From: Ehretia macrophylla
Taxonomy: Eukaryota > Streptophyta > Magnoliopsida > Boraginales > Ehretiaceae
Length of the DNA stretch: 64,000 nt
Assembly: GCA_037974665.1 (NCBI GenBank)
Contig: CM075768.1
Coordinates: 13,259,001 to 13,323,000 of the forward strand
Reading direction: 5' to 3'
Of this stretch, positions 22,913 through 33,952 are shown one piece after another. Below the pieces are notes generated by a model. It saw only the letters and a program-made list of their open reading frames with translations. It searched no databases and was not told the DNA's origin. Every line of letters starts with the position of its first letter. Positions within the stretch are counted from its first letter, which is position 1. A program made the position numbers and the translations under genes.

Positions 22913-23828
22913 GGGTAAAGTGCACTAGACCCCCTTATACTTTAGCGAAAGTGTACAACACCCCCTTATAGTTCAAAAACTCCCTGAACTAGTCCCTATG
23001 TTTTTTAAAAGTGCACAACACCCCCTACCAGGGGCGAAGCCAGGAATTTTTGTCAGTGGGGGCTAAAATTTATAATTTTTGAACTATACAAGTATTTTTT
23101 TCAAAAAATACATAAGATTTTAACGTTTTTATGGGCCAGTGGGGGCTAAAATCCATAATTTTTGAATTGTACGAGTACTTTTATTTTTCAGTGGGGGCTA
23201 ATTAATTTTTTTTAACTAAAAATACATAGATATCTAATTTTTTTTCAAAAAATACATAAAAATTTTAACATTTTTATGGGTCAGTGAGGGCTAAAATTCA
23301 TAATTTTTTAACTATACTAGTACTTTTATTTTTCAGTGGTGGTTAATTAATTTTTTTTAAACTAAAAATGCATAAATATCTAATTTTTTTTTAAAAAAAT
23401 ACATAGAAATTTTAACAATTTTTATGGGTCAGTGGGGGCTGCAGCCCCCACTGGCCCCAATATAGCTCCGCCAGTGCCCCCTACAGTTATAAAATCTGTC
23501 ATATTTAACGAATTTTGTAAAAAAGACGTAAATATCCTCATTTTTTTCATTTCTCTCTTTTGCCATTTCTTCTTTTGTTTAGGCCAAAAAAATGGTAATT
23601 TGGTCAATTCATATAATTATTTAATGAATAAATTCGTTAAAATTTTTTTAAAAAAATCTCACTTAACGCGTGTGAAATACACTCTCCGTTAAATTTAACG
23701 AATTTTTTAACGGTATGGGGTGTTGTGCACTTTTGAAAAACTACAAGGACTAACTCAGGGGGTTTTTAAACTATAAGGGGTGTTGTGCACTTTCGCTAAA
23801 GTACAAGAGGGTCTGATGCACTTCACCC
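22913..23828. mobile_element. Mutator-type MITE inside the Athila fossil, itself split by a hAT MITE
   Basis: Inverted ends of about 100 bp: the left has gggtaaagtgcac then cccccttatactttagcg, and the right has cgctaaagtacaagagggt then gtgcacttt/gatgcacttcaccc. An exact 9-bp target duplication taatgatga flanks it (22,904-22,912 and 23,829-23,837), diagnostic of Mutator-like transposition. Without the nested hAT insertion it is 460 bp, against 461 bp for the sister copy at 53,715-54,175. It has no coding capacity. Confidence 0.9.
23029..23476. mobile_element. hAT MITE nested in the Mutator-type MITE
   Basis: 448 bp. The left end is CAGGGGCGAAGCCAGG and the right end, complemented, is CACTGGCGGAGCTATATTGG. 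An exact 8-bp target duplication ccccctac lies at 23,021-23,028 and 23,477-23,484. The interior holds three to four degenerate tandem copies of a unit of about 120 bp with cagtgggggctaaaat, acttttatttttcagtgg and aaaaatacata. The sister MITE at 53,715 is uninterrupted at the equivalent point. Confidence 0.9.
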
Positions 23829-23929
23829 TAATGATGAAGTAGTGTTGAGTAGGTTTGAGGAGGAATCTGATGAATCTTTAGAAAACAATTGAAGATTTGA
23901 TGAAAAATTTCAGATTTGTGCAATAGAAC

Positions 23930-25520
23930 CATCTTTGACTCTTTCTAAAGAACCCATGCTTCCTTCTATACAATCTCCTCCTGAGTTGGAACTTAAGCAA
24001 CTTCCTAGTCATCTCAAGTATGTTTTTCTAGGGGCAGATCAAACACTTCCAGTTATTATAGCTTCTAACCTTTCTTTGGAGAAGGAAGCTAAACTTGTAG
24101 ATGTGTTGTCTAAGAATAAGGAAGTATTAGGCTGGACTGTTGTAGACCTTAAAGGAATAGATCCCTCTTTTTGCATGCATAAGATTAAATTGGAAGATGG
24201 AGCCAAGACATCTAGAGAGATGCAACGTAAGCTGAACCCGAACATGAAGGAAGTTGTAAAAAAGGAAATAGTGAAGTTGTTAGATGCAGGTATCATTTAT
24301 CCTATTTCGGATAGTAAATGGGTTAGTCCTATACAGGTTGTACCTAAGAAATCAGGAATCAATGTGGTGACAAGTGATAAAGGTGAATTGGTACCTACCC
24401 ACACCACAACTGGATGGCATGTGTATATTGATTATAGGAAACTCAATGCTGCAACAAGAAATGATCATTTTCCTTTACCATTCATTGATCAAATTTTGGA
24501 CAGGTTGGCAGGACAAGGTTATTACTATTTTCTTGACGGGTACTCGGGATACAATCAAATCCCTGTGGACCCTGAAGATCAGGAAAAGACAACTTTTACA
24601 TGTCCTTTTGGCACATTTACTTATAGAAGAATGTCTTTTGGCCTTTGTAATGCACCAGCCACTTTCCAACGCTGCATGATGTCTATTTTCACTGATATGA
24701 TGGATGAATTTGTTGAAGTCTTCATGGATGACTTTTCTATCTTTGGCTCTTCATTTGACACTTGTTTGAATAATCTTTCTTTGGTGTTGAAAAGATGTCA
24801 GGAATCTAATCTCATACTTAGCTGGGAGAAAAGTCATTTCATGGTTCAAGAAGGAATTGTTCTCGGACACATTATATCCAAGGAAAGAGTTCGGGTTGAT
24901 AAAGCTAAGGTTAATATTATTTCTAATTTGCCCCCTCCAACAACTGTTAAACAGGTGAGATCGTTTCTTGTACATGCTGATTTCTACTGACGATTTATAA
25001 AGGATTTTAGTAAAATTGCTAGACCTTTATCAAATTTGTTGGCACAGGATACTCCATTTCAGTTTGATGAAAAATGTGTTACTGCTTTTGAAATACTGAA
25101 AAATGCACTTTCCACTGCTCCAATGATTCAACCACCAGACTACTCTCTTCCTTTTGAAATTATGTGTGATACTTCAGATTATGCCATAGGAGCTGTATTA
25201 GGTCAACGCAAGGATCGTGTTCCTTGTGTGATCTATTACGCCAGCTGAACTTTGGATGATGCCCAGAAAAACTATACAACCACAGAAAAAGAATTGCTTG
25301 CTGTAGTTTTTGCATTAGAAAAGTTTCGGTCTTATGTGTTAGGGTAAAAAATAATCATTTATTCTGACCACTCAGCATTGAGATACCTGTTAGAAAAGAA
25401 AGATGCTAAACCTAGGCTTATTCGATGGTTGTTATTAATTCAAGAATTTGATTTAACAATCAAAGATAAGAAAGGTCGAGAAAATGTTGTTGCTGATCAC
25501 TTGTCAAGGATTGTAACTCA
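23930..25520 (+). pseudogene. Reverse transcriptase and RNase H region of the Athila-type fossil
   Basis: Gypsy-type reverse transcriptase motifs are present in order: YIDYRKLNAATRNDHFPLPF, FLDGYSGYNQIPV, FGLCNAPATFQR and the catalytic FMDDFS box. RNase H follows with CDTSDYAIGAVLGQ and KEKELLAVVFA-like and VVADHLSR segments. The region is interrupted. The FMDD box and neighbouring sequence are the style of the Athila clade. Confidence 0.9.
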
Positions 25521-25689
25521 GGAAACAGAAAATGAATTACCCTTGAGAGATACATTTCCTGATGAACAGTTAATGTTAATTTCTGCTCCTAAACTTCCTT
25601 GGTATGCTCATATTGTGAATTATCTTGCAGTTGGTAAAATACCCAAGGAGTGGAACAAGGCTGAGAGAGACCGATTTTTCTCAATTACA

Positions 25690-26855
25690 AAGCATTATTT
25701 CTGGGAGGATCCTCATTTGTTCCGTATTTGTTCTGATCAAATTATTCGTAGGTGTGTACCCGAGTCTGAACAGCTAAGTATCATGTCATTTTGTCATTCG
25801 CAAAAATGTGGAGGACACTTTGGAGGACGACGAACAGCTATCAAAGTGCTGCAAAGTGGGTTTTATTGACCCACATTAATCTAGGATGCTCATGAGTTTT
25901 GCAAAGCATGTGAAAGATGCCAAAAGACAGGTAAGATAGGAAAAAGGGATATGATGCCCTTAAATCCCATCGTGGTTTGTGAACTTTTTGATGTTTGGGG
26001 TATTGATTTCATGGATCCTTTCCCCATCTCCTTTGGTTTTCAATACATTTTGGTTGGTGTTGATTATGTCTCTAAATGGATTGAAGCAATTGCAACTAGG
26101 ACTAATGATCACACTGTCGTGATGAAATTCATAAAAGAAAACATTTTCTGTAGGTTTGGAATTCCACGAGCCATCATTAGTGACGGTAGAAGTCATTTCA
26201 TTCACCGAACTTTTGAAAAATTGTTGAAGAAATACTCATTCATTCATAAGGTTGCAACTCCATATCACCCACAAACTAGTGGACAGGTTGAGGTTTCTAA
26301 TAGGAAAATTAAATCAATCATTGAAAAGACAGTTAGACCTGATAGGAAGGATTGGTCCACTCGATTGAATGATGCACTTTGGGCATATAGCACTGCATAT
26401 AAAACTCTCATAGGAATGTCACCTTTTCGTTTAGTTTTTGGAAAAACATGTCATTTACCTGTTGAGTTACAACATAAGGCTTACTGGGCAATTAGAACTG
26501 TGAATTTTGACTTGCAGAAAGCTGGTGAAAATAGGTTGTTCCATCTAAATGAACTTGAAGAGATGCGTTTAGAAGCATACGAGAATGCCAAGATTTACAG
26601 TGAGAAAATGAAGAGAACACATGATAAAATGATTATTCGGAAGTCATTTATTCCTGGAGAAGATGTGTGGTTATTAATTCTAAGTTACGATTGTTTCCAG
26701 GAAAATTGAGGTCCATATGGGATGGACCATTTAAGATTGAACAAGTTTTTCCGTCAGGGGTTGTAAAGATAAAAGATAAAACAAATGGGAAAACTATGTT
26801 TGTAAATGGACAAAGACTTAAACCAGCGATCCAGCTAAAGAATTGGGGTGAATAG
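25690..26855 (+). pseudogene. Integrase region of the Athila-type fossil
   Basis: The zinc-binding region is followed by the catalytic core with [26 protein letters not shown] and [18 protein letters not shown]-terminal part with WDGPFKIEQVFPSGVV follows. The region is interrupted, like the rest of the fossil. Confidence 0.9.
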
Positions 26856-29800
26856 TCAATTGAACTTAAGAATCCAATCCCTGCAGAGTAGCAATTTCAA
26901 AGTAATTATGTCTGGCTGAAGACGTTAAACGTAGCGCTCCTAAGAGGCAACCTAGGATTTATTTATTTATTTCTTTCTTTCTTTCTTTCGTACCAAATAA
27001 GTCTTTCTCCAGCTTAATGTAGTTTGGGTCTAAACCCTAAGAAGCACTCATTCAGGTATTTTTGTCATGATACTAGTGGTCACTGTATGTTTCTGTGTGC
27101 GGTTGACTGATCAGTGCAACTCTGTCTAACAGTACTTGCCACTCCACCAGTTTAATGTAGTTTAGGGTATGTTTGGGCATTACTTGATAAGGTAGTTAGG
27201 AATGAGAGTATTCACCAGAAGGTATTGTCTGTAACGTAAAACCCCACTGTCTTGCTCTTGATTCTGTGGAACTGGTTGTGGCCCCATGTGAGTGCCGAAG
27301 GAAAGTACTAGATGGCGTGAACACATAAACCTCTAGAAGAGCTAGTCCCTTGATTTTAATATATTATTTAAAAAAAAAAAAAAATTGCCCGAAGGCGTTA
27401 AACTACGGCACTTAACTGTGTGTGCATGTCTTGTTGGCTGACATTAAATGGTTCCAGTGCCCATTCCCGGTTAGAAGGAAAAACTCTGACAATTTATGTG
27501 ACGCACTCATCCTAAATGGGTGGGAGGATGGGTACACAGTGGCAACATTCGGTAGTGACTGTCTGAGGATAAAACTGGGTGTTGTTTGTACTAGGACGTG
27601 TGCCTCACATGAACCCAAGTGATCTTTGGGTAATCTAGGATCTTGTGGAAGTAACATTCCAAGGTTCATCCTAGATGTAGTCATTTGGTTACCAATTAGA
27701 TTTAAATTGGCGTTAACTTCAACGTTAGGAGGTCTTTTTTCACCGTTATAGAAATAGTTGCTCTCATGGTATTTGAGAGAAAGATAACTAATACCATTCT
27801 GAGGGGCATGTGATACATGATTCATCACTTCTGCTTCGGCCAGTTCTTACGCTATGGCGGGTAGATTTACTATCCAGATTTTAATGCCATTTATTTGGTG
27901 TTCGAATGTGGTTTACTTTGCTGCATAGGTATAAAACTGAAATAGGGTTGAGATCCTATTTTTGCATTTCCCAGGCTTCTTTTTTGTGTGAGACCATCTT
28001 AAGGGTGAATTCTAATATGTTTGCATTTTCTTGTCATTATGTGTGCTTGTTTTAATTTACATCTATTTAAAAAAAAATGTGTTTAAAAAAAAATATAAAA
28101 AAAAGTGGGGGATCGGTAAAAGGGGTTTTTACCCTAATCTTTCTTTCCTTCATTCTTTTTTCTCTTCACCGCCGACACCACAATCTTTCTCACACAACAA
28201 TTGCAATTTTCTCTCAATCTCCCAAACTTGTTTCATCAACTTAAAATGACCGACCAAGTTTTGCTTCTTATTGTGGCCATTTTTGTCTTATTCTTCTTCT
28301 TGTACATTTTCCTCATCTATCTTGTGATTAGGATGGGACGAATCCACAAAGGAAGAAAATATTTTTAGTTTTTAGGCTTATGTAATAAGTTGTGTTTTTT
28401 TTTTTGTTTGTTTTGTTGAAAAAAAAACGAAAAAAAGGGCGACCGAACGGTTTTAAAAACCCTAACCCTACCATTTTTTTTATCTCCTCCTTGCCGCCGC
28501 CATCTCCTACCTTTCTCCCCACAAAACTTCTCCGTCTTCAGTTTTTTTTTTTTTTGTTAAAATTTCCACAAATATGGTGTTGTTTGAAAGTCTCACGGCA
28601 GAGGAGTCGTTGCTTGTGGTTCTTGGTGTTATTATTGTGATTTTTCTTTATTTGGCTTGGGTAGTTCATCATGAACTGCCCAGTTCTTGGGAAAAGAGAA
28701 GGAAGTGGGCTTATAATATAAGTAGTCGTTTTGTTATTGTATTTGTTAAGTTAATGTACCGTTTCCATTTTCATGAATAAAATTTGAGAGTTTTATTTTT
28801 ATGGTTTTTAGTATGGTAATCTGTTTTTTATTGTGGTTATTTACCTAATATATACACTAATTTTGTTTTGATGTTGAATCTAGTATATATAAAAAAAAAA
28901 AAAAAAACCAAAAAAAAAAAAAAAAACAAGCCGAAGGGATAAAAAAATGGAGTGTGGATGTTTGATAATGATTTGTTGAAACTGGGGATGTAGATCTGGC
29001 CAATGTCCGAACTCCCTCACATGCGGGCCTAAAAAAAAAAAAACTATTTGGATTTAGTTCTTCTGAATATTTGATCTAAGGGTTTAATTTTTTATATGTC
29101 TCGAGAATATCTTTAGTTAATCTTATCACTACGGTCTTCTAACGATTTTGGTAATCTGGTATGGCTTCAACCCTCTCTGCATAAGTTTCAGCAACTGTTA
29201 TGGCTATACATTCATTAGTGTATATATTCTGAGTCTCCTCCAATGCATTTGTTAGCAAACCGTTAAAGGAGATTTATTGTATATATTTTAATTTGGTTTG
29301 TTAAATTTCTTTTTTTTTTAAAAAAAAAAAAACTTTGAAAAAAAATGGTGTTTGCTTTATTTTGTGTGATTTAGATTGTGTTTAACTAAAATTTTCATTT
29401 AAAAAAAAAATCATAAAAAATTTTCGTCCTTGCGAAACCACATTGTATATATCATTCAGTTTAAGTTTCATTTTGGATCACTTTTATTTTTATCCTTATA
29501 GCTAACGTTGGTGTTTGGAGCTTTTAATGACAAATCTTTTTTCAGAACCATTTTAGGAACAATGCTTGGAATTTTTATCAGGTTGTATCTTTTTAATTTG
29601 CAATGCATTGCATCACTTTCTTATATTGAGAGTAATGTAAGGTTCGGGTTTGAGGAGGAACAAATAGTTGATACCACCTGCTAAAAAAAATTTTCAAAAT
29701 TTTAAAATTTCATTTTTCATTTTTCGTGCTTCATTTATTCAAGATAATTAAAGTTGAGTAGTCAAGTGTTGAAATATGGTTGGATTTTGATAAAATATTT

Positions 29801-30710
29801 GAATTAACTGTGAAATTTGGAATGGAAAAATGATTAACCACTAGAGTTGAGTTTGTATCTAGATTTTTTTTGAAACCTTGTTAACTATTATTACATCTCA
29901 ATAACGTCACATGATTTAATTAGAGGTTTTTGATTAATTATCAAAAAATGAGTAGATTGAGGTGTTTTCAATGTGAGATGTTATGTTTTATTAAAATTTG
30001 ACTTATTTTTTTAGATCGGTATACTCCTTTGAAAAAAAACAAAAAAAAAAACAAAAAAAAAACAAAACAAAAATGTGAAGATGACTCGCTCAACATCATT
30101 CAAATATCAAAATTGTTGATTCAACAAAAAGAGGCAGAAAAGAAGTCCATAACAAATGCTTTCTTCCAATCATTTTTGAGCATTTTTGTTATGAAAAAGT
30201 TATCAATCCAAATCCTGCCAGACAAGCCTTCTTTCACCAAATACAATTCAACCAATGAAAGGCAAAATTTCAGAAATCAGTGAGTCAACCAACATCTATC
30301 ATCCGAGTCATCTATATATATATATATATATAAAGAAAAAAAAAAGAAAAAAAATCGAAGGGAGTACTACATGATTTGGAAGGTAGTTGAGTTTTAACAT
30401 TTCATGACTATCCAAAGAAAATATTTTTGATTTTATAAATTTTGCGTGATTAATTTTCTTACCTCTTAATTGAGTTACAAGTGCTTAAAAAGGCTCAAAA
30501 GATTTTTTGTAATTAAGTTGGTTTTTATTCTTCTAGATACAAAATGATTTCTTGGGGTAAAATTATTTAGAAGACAAATTCACAGTTAAGCTGGTGTTTT
30601 ATAAAATCTAATTGTATGAATACATTGATTGCTTGGATTTATTATTTTTGAATCTATGAAGTACTTAATGCTTTTGCTTGAGGACAAGTAAAGAATGGGT
30701 TTGAGGAGGT
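26856..30710 (+). other. Post-pol region of the Athila-type fossil
   Basis: About 3.9 kb between integrase and the 3' LTR. Athila elements often have an env-like frame here, but none was recognised. Two short frames with one hydrophobic segment each lie at 28,246-28,368 (40 residues, MTDQVLLLIVAIF... start) and 28,574-28,780 (68 residues, LLVVLGVIIVIFLYLAW). The rest is poly-A/T-rich with many short homopolymer tracts. A purine-rich tract (ggtttgaggaggt) ends at 30,710. Confidence 0.6.
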
Positions 30711-32354
30711 TGATAAATCTATATTTTTCATAATTTTAACCCATTGAATCATGTATATTGCATTATTATTTCAAGCTTAATTGTATATTTTACACAAATT
30801 TAGTGCAATATAGGTTCTGAAGAAGAAATAGCAAAAATGGCCACAAAAGCCAACACTTGAACAAGAAGTTTAGCACAATACTAAAGGAAGAAGGTCGAGC
30901 GACTTTGACATGAGCAAATCGAGATTGAATTTGGCCAAACGGAGTGCGAAAACGAATTCAGGATGCTAAAAAACCTTGAAGAAGCTTTGGTCAACTTTCG
31001 GTCAACGCATGAATAGTAAAGTCAACGATCAACGCATGAATAGTAAAAGTCAATGTGTGAACAGAGATCGATTGAGCATGAATAGTAAAAGTCAATGCAT
31101 GAATAGTAAAGTCAACGATCAACGGATGAATAGTAAAATTAGTGCGTGAATAGTAAATTTTGATGACATCACGCTGACACAATGATGACCTAGGCGATGA
31201 CATCACGCTGACACAATAATGACCTAGGCGCTGACGTTATGCTGACACAATGATGACACCACGGTGTGAATAGTACCCGTAAATAGTGCCAAAATTGTCG
31301 TATAAATACACTCATTTCATTTTTCTTGTATCATTTTTCTCTTATTAACATATATTGTGCTACTCTAGTATTTGTGAAGTGAGTTTTGAGTGTTTTAATT
31401 ATTATTCTTAGTTTTGTGCAAAGTTTTAATCCCGATGGGAGGGTCTAGTGAGCTATCAACATACCGACATCATAACGGTCTACCGAAATCCATACAACAC
31501 GATAAGTATTCTTTTATTTCGGTTTACGTTATAATTTCTTGTACTTTAATGTTTATCATGACACACTAGACCCGAGATTCGGGGTGGTATATGTGAGGTT
31601 ATTCTTGTACATATGTTTTGATTCAGATTTATTAAAGTCTCGTATTTTTGTTTTTAAATATTCTTTTATTAATTATACGTATACTTGTAGTTATGTTATA
31701 TTTAATTAAAAGTACATATACGCCCGGTTTTGTAAACCAGTGGCAATACGAGACTAACTCGGATGGATTATAGTCTGGTTGTACCGATACCTCTAGGTTA
31801 CATAAGTGAAAGATTAATTGAGAGATTGGATATTGTTAGGTTGTACCAACACCTCCAGTCTTGCTAATTAATTAATCTTCTCACTTATGTAATTAAAGGC
31901 TCATTTCAGTAGTGGGAGCTTGTAGCCCTATTTCTGAAGGACTTAACTTTAAATCTGAATCAATAACTTTGTACTTGCATATACCGAGCTATTACCACCC
32001 TGAATCATTAACCCTTTAGATTTTTAGTGTTGAGTGTTGTGATTCTTTAATTTAGTACTTTTGATTAATTCACTTTTGGACCTTGTTACTACTGTATCTT
32101 TGGACATTTTGTGGATATCTCTTGGACTTAATTTTTCGTACTTCCGTACTTCTGTACTTTTGGACTTTTGGACTTAATCAAACTTATTCGTGATAGGAAA
32201 TAGTCAAACAATTCTAAATTAAGGACTTAACTTAACTTGATAACCCAATCTCCGTGGATCAACCCTCTACTTACCACAGCTAGAGGTAATTCAAGGTAAA
32301 CAATATTTTCAATCAGTTAACCTTACTATTTTTGAGCGCAAAACGACGCGATCA
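30711..32354 (+). repeat. 3' LTR of the Athila-type element
   Basis: 1,644 bp, starting tgataaatctatattttt and ending acgacgcgatca, with its TATAAATA box at 31,301-31,308. The gctta duplication follows at 32,355-32,359. Confidence 0.93.
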
Positions 32355-32740
32355 GCTTATGAATGATTACTTTGTTGATCACCCTTTGTATCCTACTTCT
32401 GAATTCACAAATAGGTTTCAGATGAGGCTCGAATTGTTTCTCAAAACTATGGGAGAAATTGTGCATTTCGACAATTACTTCAAACAAAAACCAGATGCAT
32501 CCGGAAAGCAAGGTTTCTTACCACATGTGAAAATGATGGCTGCACTTCGTATGCTTGCCTACAGAAATCCTGCTGATGTGAATGATGATTATTTGAAAAT
32601 TGCAGAAACTACATCTTTACAGGCGATAAAGAAATTTTGTCGTGTTGTCAACGCAGTATATGGAGACGAGTATCTTCGACGACCTAATAATGCAAACATG
32701 GTTAGGCTACTTAAAAAAGCCAATCAACGGAGTATAAGCG
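32355..32740 (+). pseudogene. PIF/Harbinger transposase, 3' part, truncated before the catalytic domain
   Basis: The frame resumes after the Athila 3' LTR with MNDYFVDHPLYPTSEFTNRF and continues through KPDASGKQGFLP, MAALRMLAYRNPADVNDDY, IAETTSLQAIKKF and GDEYLRRPNNANMVRLL. This is the N-terminal half of plant Harbinger/ALP1-like transposases. Homology stops after about residue 190, just before the segment that should carry the first catalytic Asp (GMLGSIDCMHWKW in relatives). The DDE nuclease domain is missing and 3' sequence runs straight into the Myb-like relic. The likely cause is an internal deletion, giving a non-autonomous element. Confidence 0.85.
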
Positions 32741-32859
32741 TCGAGCGTCATTCACCTAAAAAACAATTCAACAAATTAATAAAAATTAATTTTGAATTTT
32801 TTTGGATATTATATAACATCTACAATATAAAACTAATAATATCTGAAAAACTCACATTG

Positions 32860-33164
32860 TCAATGGCATTTTCTCCGCTCTTTGGTCTCAAATGTACTTG
32901 AGTAATACACTCCGCAAATCTTGTACAATTTTGGTTTATGGGCGACCATCGGCATTTAAGACTTTTGGATGTCCTTTTTTTAGTTGGATAGTTCGGGGGG
33001 TAGAACTTTTCAAAATTTTCAAAAATTTTGTTCCACATTGTTGTTATTATTTGGTCTCGCCCAATAATAGGATCTTCACTGATTGCGATAAAAGCCCGAC
33101 ATAAAGCAATATCTTCTTGGAGAGTGAAATTGCGACCCTTCGAAGTACTATCGGTATATTCCAT
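32860..33164 (-). pseudogene. Harbinger Myb/SANT-like accessory protein, partial
   Basis: Reading on the minus strand from MEYTDSTSKGRNFTLQEDIA, the segment shows the trihelix/Myb-like pattern of Harbinger ORF1 proteins: EDIALCRAFIAISEDPIIG, MWNKIFENFEKFYP and SLKCRWSPINQNCTRF. Harbinger elements need this DNA-binding partner for transposition. It is convergent with the transposase. The C-terminal half after about residue 95 is lost at the same deletion junction that truncates the transposase. Confidence 0.75.
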
Positions 33165-33239
33165 ACATTTCAAAAAAGAAAATACAATAGTTAGCAAAAT
33201 TAAGTGAAAAATTAAACTATTTAAACAATAAAATACCAC

Positions 33240-33540
33240 TAAAAAATAAATTTACAAAGTCTACTAGTTGAATTATAATTAGTTTTAATTTGGATGAATT
33301 TTTAATTAAAATTGACCCAAACTATTAAATTTTTTTTAAAAAGCCTAAAAGAAAATTTTCCAAATAGGTTGAATTTCAATGTAAATTTAATCATGGTTTA
33401 AATTTTAAATAGAATTTACCTAAATTCTTTTAAAAATAATAATAAAAAAAAAACTGAACAAAAATTGAATTCCAAAAATATTAAAATTTATCCCAACCTT
33501 TAAAAAAAAAAAATCAAATTACAAACCCTACATATAAAAC
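33240..33540. other. AT-rich flank of the Harbinger Myb-like relic
   Basis: No gene. This is probably upstream or intronic DNA of the Myb-like gene on the minus strand. Confidence 0.35.
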
Positions 33541-33870
33541 CATCCCTTCCCCCATTTTTTTTCTTTCACCTGCCGCCCACTCCCCTCTCTCCCCACCAGC
33601 CCGCCTGCAAATCTCCACGTCCCTTCCCCTCTGCCCTTTTTCCTTCCCCACCTACACCTCACCCCAACCCACCCCACCCCACCTCCCCGCTGTACACCCA
33701 CTTCCCCACTTCCCATCTTTTTCCCCACCCAACCCCACGGTATACCTCCCCTCTGTACACCCCTTTCCCATCCCCCCCCCCCTCCCCCCACCCCACCCCA
33801 CCCCACCCCACCCCACATCCCCGACATATACCCCTCTTTCCCCACTGCCTTTCCTCTCCCCACCATCCCT
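33541..33870. repeat. Pyrimidine-rich low-complexity tract (CCACCCCA-like)
   Basis: About 330 bases that are nearly all C and T with some A on the plus strand, including (ccccac)n near 33,780-33,815. The minus strand is correspondingly G-rich with many G runs and G-quadruplex potential. Open frames across it are compositional artefacts. Confidence 0.75.
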
Positions 33871-33874
33871 GATG

Positions 33875-33876
<2 letters not shown>

Positions 33877-33947
<71 letters not shown>

Positions 33948-33952
33948 TTTTG
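33877..33952. repeat. (AT)n microsatellite followed by poly-T
   Basis: About 26 AT units followed by about 22 T. Likely hypervariable and prone to assembly error. Confidence 0.9.

Larger units (their letters stand above)
18411..32354 (+). mobile_element. Athila-clade Ty3/Gypsy LTR retrotransposon, fossil, with nested insertions
   Basis: A full-length fossil of 13.9 kb, including about 0.9 kb of later insertions. The LTRs lie at 18,411-20,038 (1,628 bp) and 30,711-32,354 (1,644 bp), both TG...CA, with 5-bp target duplication gctta at 18,406-18,410 and 32,355-32,359. The primer site starts at 20,044 and matches tRNA-Asp. Order of parts: gag, protease, reverse transcriptase with RNase H, integrase, then about 3.9 kb before the 3' LTR. 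Athila placement rests on the tRNA-Asp primer site, the RT and gag style and the long post-pol region. Several interruptions make it broken. By-eye LTR divergence is about 4-5%, mostly transitions, implying roughly 2-3 million years under commonly used rates. Confidence 0.93.

Noticed and set aside
27412-27828. 138-residue minus-strand frame in the Athila post-pol region
   Set aside because: Antisense to the element with no domain; treated as chance.
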